This document shows, piece after piece, positions 43,521 to 55,541 of a stretch of DNA of 64,000 nucleotides; the stretch's first letter is position 1; each line of letters starts with the position of its first letter. The notes beneath the pieces were generated by a model. It did not search any database, was not told the origin of the DNA, and saw only the letters and a program-made list of their open reading frames with translations. The position numbers and the translations under genes were made by a program. This DNA is from Dichetophora obliterata (lineage: Eukaryota > Arthropoda > Insecta > Diptera > Sciomyzidae): assembly GCA_963920525.1 (NCBI GenBank), contig OY986435.1, positions 220,626,899-220,690,898 on the forward strand, written 5' to 3'.

Positions 43521-45668
43521 TATGTCCAAAAAAGTAATTTCTCCAAAGAATAATCCCGCCAGAGTACCTTCGGGATGTCTGCCTGTCCAAGGAATGCATG
43601 GGGCACGGCGATCAACCCAATATAACTTGAAGTAGGGGGGCAGTCATCCATCAAGACAAGGAGATCTGATCTATCGTTGGTTGCAGACCTTTGTTTTAGA
43701 ATTAGGGTTCTATGTAAGAGACATAGTAAAATCCTTGACCTAGTAAAGTGCCAATGATATGCTACGGCACGCTTCCTAGTTTTCCTGAAAAGGATTTTAA
43801 GAACCCTTAATTAAGCTAACGACGACCCATACAAAGGGTTCGACATAGCATATTGCTTTAAATAATTGATTGTAACTCTGGAACCATTTGATGTATTTTG
43901 ACCAAATTGTAAACATGTCTTCTTAAAAGCATTTCTCATGAAGTCCTTTAATCTTTATGAGCGTAGCGGGTCTAAGAGACCCAAAAAGTTTATGGTAAAA
44001 AAACAATTTTTTGTATTTAGCGATATTTTGTGCCTGTATTTTATTACAAAATGTGTTTTTAAACAATAATTTATTAGCTTATTACATTTAAAAGATGTTT
44101 AAAGACAACATACATCTCTATTTAAAACAAATGTATGTAGTATTAAGAGCAAACAGTGGTTTCTTAGCCCTTATAAGAGTGACGAGGTACCTTTTGCTTT
44201 TTTAAACAAAGGTTTTTTCATTAAAAATCAGGATGAAGTACTGAAACTTCCTGAGAGCTATTTATTTTCTATTAACTTCACCTTTTTTACAATAAAAGCA
44301 AAATCAACCAATTGTGGTGGGTGGGGGTTGCCAATAATATTTTTACACCTTTATTGGTGGAACGAGGTACCCGGGAACCTTTTTGTGTTTTGTATGAAGC
44401 TTCATATTTTTTGTTTGAAACTAAAAAAATGTTTTTATTTTATTACAATACAATTGCAGATAGCACAGCTTTTTATTTATTTATTTATTTTACTTATTTA
44501 ATTAATATTTGTACAATAAGACTAAGTCTTAAATAGTACATTAATAGAGGTGAATCACATTTATATACTTATTGAATAATTAACATATGTCTAATAACTA
44601 TGTGAATTTAAAATATATAAAGAAATTAAGATTTAACATTTAGGTTAAATGCTTTTTATGCTTTTCGGCATATTTTATATTTTTTCAATCACAATATTTA
44701 CACACTTCACAAAAAAATTACAAAAAAAAAAGAAAAATTAAAATAACACACGTCTTTTTTCCTGTATCTGTACTGTACCAGTTTATACAATTTTTTTACT
44801 GAAATTCTTGACGATATTTGCATCGTGTCTAAACTTTATCTCAAGAACCAGACGTCTCAGATAAATAAACAGTATATTACAATAAATTTACGTCATTTTA
44901 CTAGTATGAATACTATTCCGCAATCAAAAAAAATATCTATTTTTTCCGTTTTTAAAAGGTCACGGAGCCGGACCGGAATGGGTTAAAAAATATATGCATC
45001 CAAAACTTGTTTTTTTATCCCTTCGCAAGTTTGTATCGCTAATCAAACTGAATCAATTCCTATAGTTTCGCTGTAATAGGCAAACTTTGTGAGAAATGCT
45101 ATAAAAAAAAAACCTGAGGAATACAATTTTGATAGTAAAATTCTCAGAAGGCGCTGGATGGCGCACTTTAATTTTTTTTTAAAACATTTCTTACTATCTT
45201 TATTTGTAATCTTAGGTACTTTGGCCCTAAGGTACAAACCCTGGCCATTTTTTTATTTTTCAAATTTAATAATTTTTTAATTTTTATTTTTATTTCTTAT
45301 CGCAATAACGGGATAGCAAAAAACTTAAAAACAAAATACATGGTTTAAAAGTTTAGAGTTTACCCTATCATAAAATATAAAGATCTGTTAATCAAGCAGT
45401 TTAACAAAATGTTACAGGATTAAAAAAAAATATTTTTTTATATTACAAAATATAAACTTTGAGGCTTTACAAAAACAAAAGTATGCACTTAAAAATAAAA
45501 AAACTGCCGAATTCAAATAGCCCAAATATATTTCCATGGAAATGTATCAAAATATTATAATAATTTGCAAGTTGCCCTTTTTTCTGGATGTAAATAAAAT
45601 GGTGGTTCTCTTGCGGTATTAAAATATCGGAAAACCAATGTTTATTTTGACCTTGACATGAACAATTC
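43521..45668. other. Intron sequence, AT-rich
   Basis: No gene is seen. A short NFVRNAIKKKPEE reading at about 45084-45122 recalls the DUF4806-type sequence at 25929-26257 and may be another scrap of that family. Poly-T and ATTT runs occur near 44468-44500. Confidence 0.35.
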
Positions 45669-46340
45669 TAGTGACTGAAGGTGTCACAGTCAAATATAAA
45701 TGTTCTAAGAAGTTTTAGTCTGTAGACGGGATGTTGAAGAGTCTTGTCTGATGGAACCTTTTGCCCGGGTACTGATTGTCATGGACTGTGGTTCTTCGGG
45801 ATTTCATTCGTGCTGGTTGTGGTTGGAGACCAGAAAGGTCGGTGCGAGTTACACCTTGCTTAACTCGAGTTGGTAACTCCCGTAAATTACCAAGAGAGTG
45901 ATGGTAGATAGAATTCTCGATAATTTCAAACAGTTAATGTTAGGAAGGTAAGCAACTACCGGATCGATATACTGTTACCTTTGGAATTTGAAGACAGATG
46001 GCGGGGAAACCTAAACAATCTGAGTAGTGACCATCACTTGATGGGGGAACCTAATTATCATAAGCAACAGTACCATAGGTCTAGTGGCATGGTATCGCGT
46101 CCTAGTTTTCACAGCAAAGATCTGCTAAATCCTTGAACATGATAACGAAGTTGCGTGCCAAAAAAATTGGCTAAATTATCAGTATTTATACTCGGTATGA
46201 CCCATGGCTATTGTTTAAATAACCTAGTCATGTACAAGTTTAGTGGCTGAAGCTGTCGCAGTCATGCACATAGTTCAAAAGAACTTTTAATGTTGGTCTG
46301 CTGCTGTGAAATTAGGGGAACTTGTCTGGTGGATCCTTTG
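45669..46340. repeat. Diverged direct repeats of an unknown element
   Basis: AGTGACTGAAGGTGTCACAG...GTCTTGTCTGATGGAACC at about 45669-45763 recurs as AGTGGCTGAAGCTGTCGCAG...ACTTGTCTGGTGGATCC at about 46241-46340, about 570 bp away. The sequence between is more GC-rich than the surroundings and looks like retroelement DNA, but I cannot assign it. Confidence 0.5.
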
Positions 46341-46787
46341 AATTCCGAATGAGCGTTGGCCAACGCTAAATATTGGTCCCATGCGATGGAGCACCATAGA
46401 ATTCAGCTTACACGGCACCAAGTGAATATCGATTGTCGATGCGTTCGATATGTCACGTGAGTATTTACAGTTATTCGAACTGGACTGATTCAAATTTAAC
46501 TAAAAATAGAAACAGTGCAGAAATTTTAAGTGTTGGGGTGTGTGGTATACCCCGCGCGAGTGATGGAGGGTTAAAGATTGAAGTTATAGATGCAATTTTC
46601 CAGGAATCAGTAAATGTTTCAGACGATAAGGACTTACTAAGAATCATGCACAGTGGCTTAGCTAGCGCATCAGCACATTGTTTTGATTCCATAAGCTCAA
46701 AAACGATATAAAATAATTTTGTTCAGCTGGTTTGTTCAAAACGAAACACTGTGCATCGCTGGCAAAAGTGTTAGAGCTTATAGGAGA
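46341..46787. other. Unassigned intron sequence
   Basis: Continues the GC-richer unknown repeat. A 92-codon open stretch at 46433-46711 has no recognisable motif and no close neighbour gene; I do not call it. Confidence 0.3.
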
Positions 46788-47940
46788 CTAGCTGATATAC
46801 CCGATGTTACTCGAGAGTATTTTATATAAACATTTTAACATACACTACTCGATTAAATGTTTTTTAAAATCTGGAATAATGAAAAACATGTTGAATTTTA
46901 TTTGTAAGTTGCCGTTAGAAAGGTAATTGAACGAACATTAATCCAAAAAAGTTTTGGAAAATTTTTGTTGTTGGTGGTTCCATCTCTTGCGGTAAGATAA
47001 TTGAGTTCTAAGAAGAGATACGAAAAACATATTTTAAAAATTAAAAAGACTTTTTATATTTACTTAATCTAAAAGCAAGCACAATTACCTTTTTAACAAA
47101 ATAAAAATTATGGTGGGACTCAATGCGTCCTTGAGATATGGACATTTTAACATCTTAACAAAGATTTATATTAAAAAATATATTGAACTTTTGAACAAAA
47201 AAAACTTTGAATGAAATATATTAAAAACAGCGTAGTTATTGGCATTAAAAGTAAAAACTTTGATTTTCATATAATTATTTTCTCATTATTAGCTATCAAT
47301 GTTTTATGAAAAAATTCGTTGTACTAAAAATGATTGTACCTACTACAATTTTTATTAGCTGCGTTTTTCATTGGAGATCAGGATCATATAATCGCATTTG
47401 CAAGCAAAGCAAAAACAAAAGTGGGGAGGCAAAAAAACTAAATAGATTACTATAAGGAAGATTTTATATAAATCAAAATGTTCATAATTACTCTAGACAC
47501 ACAACTGCATTCTTAGAAATAAACGGGGACGTTCAAACTATATAGAGAATTTTAATACAAAACTAAGCAGTTCAACCTGTTTTTGTAAAGTGATTTTATT
47601 GAACTTTTGAACAAAAAAAATTTGAATGAAATATATTAATGGACAGCGGAGATATTTGCATCGAAAGACCAAACTTTGATTTTCATGTCGTTTTTTTATG
47701 AAAAAGTCGTTGTACTGAAAAATCTCCGATAGTAAAAAGTTATATAATAACTAAATTACCGTTAGTTTAAAAATTTCAGAGGAGGCGTGGCAAAAACTAA
47801 GTATGTAACATTTTAAGTTGGGATGCACTTAATATGTATACCTAGTTCGAACAAAATCCGTTGAGCCGTTTAGATTTATATAAAGGCCAAACAAACAAAC
47901 AAACAGAAAATGAGTTTTATGACTATATATTGTGTTTAAA
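46788..47940 (-). mobile_element. Helitron-like element in reverse orientation
   Basis: On the minus strand it ends CGGGTATATCAGCTAG|T, a Helitron-type 3' end. It begins near 47940 with ATATAGTCATAAAACTCATT followed by TCTGTTTGTTTG and ACGGCTCAACGGATTTTG, the pattern of the 5' region of insect Helitron-like repeats. Internal direct repeats occur: TTGAACTTTTGAACAAAAAA at about 47183 and 47599, and TTTGATTTTCAT phrases nearby. No protein coding. The 5' boundary is approximate. Confidence 0.55.
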
Positions 47941-49132
47941 AATAAAAAAAATTAAATAAAAAGTTGTCTTTTTTATCATTGCCGGAAACTTTTGAGCAAC
48001 TCTCGTAGGCGTATATGATGAAATAGTAAACTATTTTTTTTAACAAATGTCAAAAAAAAGAAAAGCTTAATGTGAAAAACAGTACTCAAAGGTTGTTGAA
48101 AAGACATTTATTGTAAGAATTGTTTTACAAATTGCAAGGTATTTCTTTATTAGAATCGTTATGGACAATTTGGGCTTTTAACTTTTTTTATTTAATTGGA
48201 ACATCAAGTAAAACAAATAGTCTTAAAGATAAAGCTAATATTTCTAAGTTGTGCTGATTGTAAAGTAATATTTATATACATATACCAACATCTAATCGAT
48301 CTACTGTTGCCAACAGTTTGTTCTATTGGCTAAGAAAATAGAACATGCATGCATGTTCACACATTTTTCCTGTCATGTAAACAATATTGTTACGCTCAAA
48401 AGCGTACAATTGACTTGTCTCCACCTTTCGGATTGTTTCTGACAGTTGGCACGCGCACCGCTGTATTGTTTGTGCAAATGTGCAAATATTTCAAATTTCA
48501 AAGTTGGTCGGCAATATTTTAAAAATTTTAATAAGACATTTAAAATTAAATTTCAAATGTGATGCTTTATTGTTTGTGCTGTCAGACAGACAAATAAGAA
48601 TTAAATTGTCTATGAAAGATGAAGGAGCAAAGTGAGGCACAGGCAATACATTGTGCGTTTAAGAGAAGTGTCAGTTATGAATATGAATAAGCGAAAGTGA
48701 AAATGGTAAAGAAAAATATTTCTGTATGGTTGAAGAATAATAAACAATGTATGAGTTGGATGCCTTTGTTCGTTTGTTTTATAGACTAAAGGATTTTGAG
48801 AGATCACAATATAAATGAGTGAACATAGAGAGTGAGTTATTGCGTTTCCATTTGCAATGCCTTTCATTTATGTCCCTTTGAAATATGAATCGAAATACAA
48901 TGCTTTATAACAAATAGTAGGATCTATTAAGCAAGAAGCTAAACAAAACTACGTTTTAAGCATCAAGGAAAACCATAAACTGTTTATGTCGATTTTTTTT
49001 TATTAAATAAAACTTAAGAGCTAGATTAACTACAACAACTTTGCTACGCAGGCAGGCAACTAAGAAAAGCACACTCTTAAAGCCAGATCAAGATGATGAC
49101 TTGCTTAGGCTTTGAAGGCTTTGAAACTTTAC
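47941..49132. other. Intron sequence next to short-isoform exon 1
   Basis: AT-rich with no recognised element. A small hairpin, GTTCTATT...AATAGAAC, lies near 48321-48344. Confidence 0.4.
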
Positions 49133-49364
49133 CTTGATGTGTTACTATATAAAACGCTGACAAAAAATTTAATGGCATAAAATCGGAATCATTCAATCCT
49201 TCATTCTCTGGTATGATCGTCTCATTAAAATAGAGTTGCGTTCTCTCGATATGATCGCGTTCGGATACGGTGACTTTATAATAATTTGGACGATAGAAAT
49301 ATGTAAAATCTTCCCAAGTAGCTTCGGGAGCTTCGGGTTTATCCGATAGCCAACTGAAGTTCAT
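49133..49364 (-). CDS. cher: Filamin short isoform, alternative first coding exon
   Basis: The exon starts at ATG 49362-49364 in the context CAAC-ATG-A, close to the fly consensus, with an in-frame TGA 12 nt upstream. It encodes 77 residues (MNFSWLSDKPEAPEAT, WEDFTYFYRPNYYK, VTVSERDHIERTQLYFNE, ...NFLSAFYIVTHQ) and ends CAAG|GTAAAG in phase 1, fitting the phase-1 acceptor at 14519 to give HQ-A-EVRMPSG. With the six downstream exons the total is 2760 nt, exactly 920 codons with stop. The segment is not an Ig repeat and I recognise no domain in it; it is rich in aromatic and acidic residues. Drosophila is known to make a 90-kDa filamin lacking the actin-binding domain; this exon is my candidate for its N-terminus. 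Confidence 0.8.
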
Positions 49365-50338
49365 GTTGAAGGCGTTTCAAATAACGTGCACAGTTTTGAT
49401 AGCAATTTTTTTTTGTTTATGTACAATTTTAAGTTTGAATATTTTTTTATTCGTTGGTTTTTTTCAGTGTATTTAGAAAATAATTTTTGTAGTTTTTTTG
49501 TGTTTTAATAATGATTGTTGGTTGGCACGATTGAAATAAAGACACTTAAATTTTATAACATTTTATTTGAGGTGAAAAGCAATATTATGTAAAAGTGGGC
49601 GGTTACATTTTTTCACTTCACGGATAGAAGGAACAAATATTTTAATATTTATTTTTTTCTTAATTAACTAGAAATAAGTATTGAAATTTTAGCTTTAAAT
49701 ATGGATAGGGAAAAAATATTTTTTAGATAATCCTAAGCAGAGCTTGAATATCGTTTTTTTTCCTAAGATACAAAAATAGATCATTTGCTCCTTTTATCCT
49801 TGATATTTTGGTTTAACGCTTTGTATAGCAAACTCACACTTTGTTGGTTTTTTTTTTATATATATTTTTTTTTGGTATTTTTTCAATAATGTGGCAACTC
49901 AAAAGGCCTCGAGTTGTTAAAAATGAATATATATATGATTTTCTAGGTTTTTACTCTCAAACACTTTCACTTTTGCCAAGGAAATTCTTAGCTTATTCCT
50001 GAGATTCTCGATTTTATAGATTTTGATTTTATACCAATTGTTAGCGAGTTATTTATAATCCTTTTCTTATATAGTATATACTATAGATATCCTTTTGTAA
50101 CGTTATAGCGATCTACTTGAGTAACTTTTACACGAAACTCGTCTACGCGTCTGCACGTCCCGTTTTCAAGTGAACTTTCAAAATTCCAAATCCAAATTAA
50201 GGCCAACAGATCAGATCCGCTCCGAGCGGATGGCACGAATGCGTTTGCAGAAAAAAATTCTTATCATACCGCTGCCTCCCCCCTCCGGCACAAATACAGT
50301 CACAATCGTAATCGAACATTTGGAGCTGTGTTTGTGGA

Positions 50339-50361
50339 CAACACACACACACACACACACA
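50339..50361. repeat. (AC)n microsatellite
   Basis: Uninterrupted AC dinucleotide run of about 23 bases. Confidence 0.95.
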
Positions 50362-50455
50362 TACTTTCAACACAAAAAAGAAAAATGGAAAAAGCAAAAC
50401 AGCCTAAAGACTTTATAGCGCCCAAAACGGCTGACAGAGGGTGGCCCACACTGGC

Positions 50456-50518
50456 CATCATCATCATCATCAACATCATCAACATCATCATTATCATCAT
50501 TATCATCATTATCATCAG
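50456..50518. repeat. (CAT/TCA)n microsatellite
   Basis: Compound trinucleotide array of ATC with AAC and ATT variants, about 63 bases. Confidence 0.95.
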
Positions 50519-53500
50519 TCGAAAGTCGTATAGATCGGAATTTGGATTTTTGGTTTTTTATGCTGCTATCTTCTTTTCGCATACGTTTCTGACATTTCAC
50601 ATTAATTTTTCCACTTGACTTCATAAAGAATATTAATTTATAGTATGTATGAACAAATATATATAAATTATTAGCACAAATCCGTTGCTCAATGTAGAGG
50701 TATGTATTGGTTTAGCTGTGTTTAATATACGAATTAATTTCTTTGAATTTCTTTTAAATTCGTGGACATAATTATTTACATGTGTTGTTGTAATTATTGT
50801 GGTAGCTGGTACTGGTACTGGTGGTGCTTGAGAGCGTATTTTTATAAGATTCTTTTTTTTTTGTTTTAAATCTCGAAAACAACCATCTCATCTACTGTAT
50901 ATACCATATTTTCGAACTCGAAAGGTGCAAAAAAGCGTAAAATTCAAATGAAACTGAAGCAAAAATTCAATTTATTCAATATGCACCGATATTTTCAGCA
51001 CAAAACTCAAGAAAAAAACAAAATAATTATCAAGTTAATTTTAGCCCCTAATAAACATGACGTAGATCAGGAAACTATGACTAGTTTTATATAAAACTTG
51101 AACATTTTAAAAGAATTCTTGAATGTATTCAATGTTATTTGAATACTTTTAAAGGTTATGTTCAGACATTTTTGTTGTTTTTTTCGTGAATTCGTTAGAC
51201 AAAAATGTAAGTCACTTCCTCCGTAAGCATTTCCCTGAACATTCTTTCATTCATTCATTCACCTGTCTGGCTGTCAACACTTGAATTTATTTACACTTGT
51301 TTCCAATTTTGGAAAATATTTCGCCACTTTTTTGTGGTGGTGGTTTTTTTTAGTGTTTTATTAGGATTTTTTTTGCAATTAGCTTTTCTTAGATCTGCGA
51401 CAATGTATCAATTTGAAACAGTGATGGTAACTTAGTTAGAGAGCAGTATATTTTGTTACAATAACCTTATGTTTTAAAAGATAAATAGTTTGCTTCAATA
51501 TTTATTATTTCACCTTACCTTCACATAAAAATAAAATAATATTTTTTTTGTGTTCTAAGCCGTTCTTAATTCACTTCCTGTAAAGGAATAAAACCTACCC
51601 AGTGGGCATTTTAGCTAGCGATACGCAAAAGAATGCATGCTAGTAGTGCTCTTATTGGCGTCAATATACCTTCCATGATTGCTGCATTTATGAGTGCTTC
51701 TGTAAGGCCTACCTTTTGAAGGTTTGGAGTCTTTTCCTGTTATTTTATATAAAAAATTTTTTTTAAAAAATATTTAAAAAATTATAAATGATCAGAGGCC
51801 GGATTCTGAAAATCGCCTAGCTAAAGCTAAATCTCTATCGCTAAAATGCTAAAAAAATGCTTCGTTCAATTCCATAGCGATTTCGCTAAAATGCGATTCT
51901 GGGTTTCAAATCGCCTAGCTAAAAATGTTGCTTTTACTACTCGCCACAGGAAGCGCTGTTTTAGCGATTCTTATGTCAAAAATATTATTTTGTTATGGCT
52001 GTGTGCCATTCGGAAACTTTTCACTATTGGTTCTATAGGAAAGAAAATGTTGAGTTAAAAAAATTTGTATCTGTTGTATTCAAATTGTCAGTTTTTGCTG
52101 TGCCAAATGTAACATGAAAATGTTATCCAGAAATTTTGACGTCTTCTCAGCGAATGAACGAGTTTAAGAAACATTTGACTGCCTCGGTTTCTACTACTTA
52201 TTTTTTTATTCTAAATGATATTATGAGCTACAAGGAATCTAACTGTTTTAAGTAAAATAACTTATAAAACCAAAACTTTAAAACATTAAAAATTTGTAAA
52301 AAATAACAATTTTTATTCATTATTATTTTGTTGTATGTATTTTACCTAATTAGCTTAGAGATGGAATAAATTGAAAACATGTTTTTAAATTATGTGTTTA
52401 GATTTTACTCCACTATTAAAATTTACTTAAGTAAAAAAAGTATCAGTGTTAAAGGTTTCTTGTGAATTGGACCTAAAAATCCTTAACCTTTTATTGCACT
52501 AAATAAAAATTGCACTACACCTAAAGGTTGCCATACTCGATATACACTTACTGCCAAATTTTGAGCTCAATCGATTGTCATACGAAAGAAAATATTGACT
52601 TATACTCAGTCGATCAATCAACTAACCATAAAACATCCTTGAACACGTATTAACTCTTTATCGGCCATATTTATAAATATTCAAAAAGTATATTCAATGC
52701 ATTAGTTTTGCAAGTTGAATGCAGTAAAGAAAAACCTGACATTGCGTATGTCAGAAGTAATGAACTTCCAAATTTAACATAAATATTTATTTTAAACCCT
52801 TTAGCTCCTAAGACTAGCCTAGTTTTTAAAAATCTTCAAAAAAAATTGTAGTCATTTTTATTGACACTTAAATAAATTAAAGACGACTGCAGTGACTCCA
52901 TGCTTTTTAATTGCTCCTCAAGCATGTATTTTTAGCCTAATAACAAATATTTTCTAAATATTAAAAGCAAATTACAATCCTTTTTTTATACGGAAACATA
53001 AATAAAACTACTTTTTCCAGAAAAAATACACAGCAAAACACTGATACTAACAATTTGGTAAAGCACAACCCTTTTGCTTCACTCAAGAATTCTAATGCCA
53101 GTTGTCAATATTTCTACTAGTCCCCGAGGCTACATGAATTTTTAACAATAAAATTCACCTCACTGATATCAAAAATTCTCTTTCCGACTGTCAAAAATGC
53201 ATCATCCGAGCGAAAAGTTTTCAAAAACTTTTTAAAGTTTTTTTCGAATTTTAATTAAATTAATATAATAATTAAAATAAGCTTGTTTCTTATTTTGAAA
53301 ATGGTTTACTGGTGCTAATGGTGGCAATGGATATTGGTGCATATCTAAATAAAAAGTGCAAAATAAAAACTTTTAGTTATTTGAAAAAAATTTAAATAAA
53401 CTTAAGTTAATATACTTAAAAATTTGTAATTAATTTTTTTAGTATGTTTACACGAGTACTTTATGATTTTTCATTAAACATTCTCGTATTGTCATAGAAT

Positions 53501-53703
53501 AAAATTATGTAAAAACTAGTAAAAATTTGTTTTCACTGGTTCAACTTTAAATACCAAAACAGTCGTGGCTTATTGGAGGCTAAGGTTTTATTCAATTCTT
53601 CAAAATTCTGCACTTAGAGTACATTTTACATATTAAAAATTAGGTCCAAAATTTCTTGTCAATTAATGACCAAATTGCATTCCAACTGCTTTAATCTGTG
53701 TAA

Positions 53704-53807
53704 CGAAGAAGCACACCAATGATAAGAAAAACACGAGAAGCAATACTTTCTTCCATACAGAATTGTATTGCTTCAAGTGTCTTTCTTATCGTTGGTGTGC
53801 TTCTTCG
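53704..53807 (+). repeat. 43-bp-arm hairpin, pre-miRNA-like shape
   Basis: Arms 53704-53746 and 53765-53807 match at 39 of 43 positions (CGAAGAAGCACACCAATG and its inverse at the ends), with an 18-nt loop. Size and imperfect pairing resemble a microRNA precursor or a very small MITE. It lies within a transposon, so a repeat origin is likelier. Confidence 0.8.
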
Positions 53808-53943
53808 TGATACAGAATTATCACTTAAGAGTGTGTCACAACAATTAAAGCTTGTTTGTAAACTACTAATTAATTTAATAAATTTTTTTTTTAAGTTTTA
53901 AGAGATGAAACCTTTTTCTAAAATCATGTTATATGATAACAAT

Positions 53944-54199
53944 AGGGGTATTCACGATTCAGTGTACTCGCCAGTGCAGTTGAGGACTTCTGCACTTTAC
54001 AATATCAAAATCAAAAATCTGCACAAGTGCTTTTCTACTGCAGCCTAAAACTTGAAGATTTGAGCATTTGTGCACTTGTGTGCATTGAAAAATTTGACAG
54101 CTTGGAAAAAGTGTTAGTGATTTGTTCACGAAAACCTAACTGTATAACTGCACAAGTCCTCAACTGCACAAGCAAGTGCACTGAAACGTGAATACCCCT
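53944..54199. mobile_element. MITE, AAT target duplication, 256 bp
   Basis: Ends AGGGGTATTCACG and inverse, extending with gaps through GTGCAGTTGAGGACTT-type sequence. It is flanked by AAT at 53941-53943 and 54200-54202. It is rich in TGCAC/GTGCA words. Non-coding. Nested in the 51797-54637 element. Confidence 0.87.
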
Positions 54200-55284
54200 A
54201 ATATTAATACAACTGATAAATACAAACAGCAAGTTTTCGGAAAAGTGCTTTAAATTGGTGAAATGTTTTTCTTTGAAAACTTTCAAAAGAGACAAAGTAT
54301 TAATTTTTCTTAATATATATATATCAAAAATTACGATTTTAATTGAAAAATCTCTTAATTTTTAACTTAGCGGCAACAAAATATTGGACTCTAAAATTAT
54401 ACCTAAAAATAAAATTAGAGTTTCTGTAAATCGCTAAAAAAAGTTAAGAATCGCAGCAATCGCTAAAAATTAAGCTATGACAGCTTTAATTTTATTCTTC
54501 GTTAAAAGCTCGTTCAGTCTCTAAATTTTTAGCATAAAAATAAGCGATGGAGTTTTTCAGAATAGCAATATCGCTAAAAACTATAAATTTAGCTTTAGCG
54601 GTGGAGATTTAGCTTTAGCGTTTTTCAGAATCCGCCCTCAGATCAATTAAAAAAAATCAAATCTTAAAGAAAAAAAAAAATTTTTTTTTTGTCCGAGTTA
54701 AGACGCGAACCCAGGTCTCCGAAATCTAACACATTGCATATCACATTATATGAAAACTTTTATATGGAAAAATTCTAAGTCTTTTCTATTATTTTTGTAT
54801 AAAGAAATTTACAAAAAAATTCCAAAAAATTTTTAAATGGACAGAAAAATTTGTAAAAAAATGCAGATTTTAAAAAAAATAAAAAAAAAATTGTTTTTTG
54901 GGCCGAGCTGGGTTGCGAACCCGCGCTCCCGAAAACTTACTTTCATTTGAGACGATGCAAAATAAGCTGAAGTTTGTTAACAACTGAGGTGGACGAGTGG
55001 GTAAGATGCCAGACTACCAGCTGAGAGGACGCTGGCTCAAATCTGGAATTTGTCAGAAGTTTTTTTATTTCAAGTGGATATTTATATTGCTTTTCTTTCT
55101 AATGTGCATTCTAAAGAAGGGCTTCTAGCAGGCTTCTTTAGAGTCGCGAGAGAGGAAGGCCTAGAAAATTTTCTCGTTTCATATAAAAAAGCTTATGGGC
55201 TTGGAAACGAGCACGGAAGGGCTAAGAAATCCATATGAAGGCCTGCTAGAAGCGCTTCAAAGACCTGCTTTTGCCCACTGGGTA

Positions 55285-55541
55285 TATCATCTATGTTCTC
55301 CAGATCTCTATCAGCAAGGTGCTCATAACAAGATAAGGTGTTGCAATTATAATTGGCTTGAGGTTGGAGATTAAACCATGAAACAACATACTTAACGATC
55401 ATTTCCCAATCTTCTAAAAGCCCAACTTAATGATTCGGCGAAAAACTTTTGAGCGGAGAAGTGAACGAATCAACACGGAATACGGAATACTACAATCAAT
55501 TTTCTCTCTAATAACTCAATTTTTAGGATAGGATATACTTA
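55285..55541. other. Short unassigned stretch between elements
   Basis: No recognised gene or repeat; balanced composition. Confidence 0.3.

Larger units (their letters stand above)
49365..51597. other. Upstream region of the short filamin isoform
   Basis: This should hold the 5'UTR and promoter of the short isoform. A TATAAAA-like sequence on the minus strand lies near 49548-49555, too common here to call. The GC-richer part at 50150-50560 stands out from the AT-rich surroundings and holds two microsatellites; it could include an untranslated exon, but no splice site can be assigned. Confidence 0.35.
51797..54637. mobile_element. Nested 2.8-kb TIR element, TCAGA target duplication
   Basis: Inverted ends GGCCGGATTCTGAAAATCGC and, reversed, GGGCGGATTCTGAAAAACGC (18 of 20 identical), flanked by TCAGA at 51792-51796 and 54638-54642. 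The empty site is preserved in copy A (ATGATCAGATCAATT). Subterminal repeats such as TTTAGCTTTAGCG and ATCGCTAAAA occur near both ends. No transposase is seen. It contains a hairpin (53704-53807) and another MITE (53944-54199). Confidence 0.9.
51598..55282. mobile_element. TIR element with tRNA-like modules (copy B), interrupted
   Basis: Ends CCCAGTGGGCA and inverse, flanked by TA (51596-51597 and 55283-55284). Removing the nested element 51797-54637 and one TCAGA leaves 839 bp, against 838 bp for copy A at 23344-24181, with the same order of parts. The tRNA-like blocks are antisense near 54700-54735, antisense near 54906-54945 (minus-strand GCGGGTTCGCAACCC) and sense at 54985-55046 (A box GGACGAGTGGGTAAG, B-box-like GGCTCAAATCTGG). 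No coding sequence. Confidence 0.9.

Noticed and set aside
46433..46711. 92-codon open stretch as a gene
   Set aside because: No recognisable motif, lies in a decayed repeat region, and the reverse strand is also open over the same bases.
49548..49555. TATA box of the short filamin isoform
   Set aside because: TATAAAA-like words are frequent in this AT-rich DNA, and no start site or initiator can be fixed by eye.
55193..55402. Minus-strand open stretch as a filamin exon
   Set aside because: Half of it lies in the transposon copy B, and the remainder has no filamin repeat similarity or fitting splice sites.
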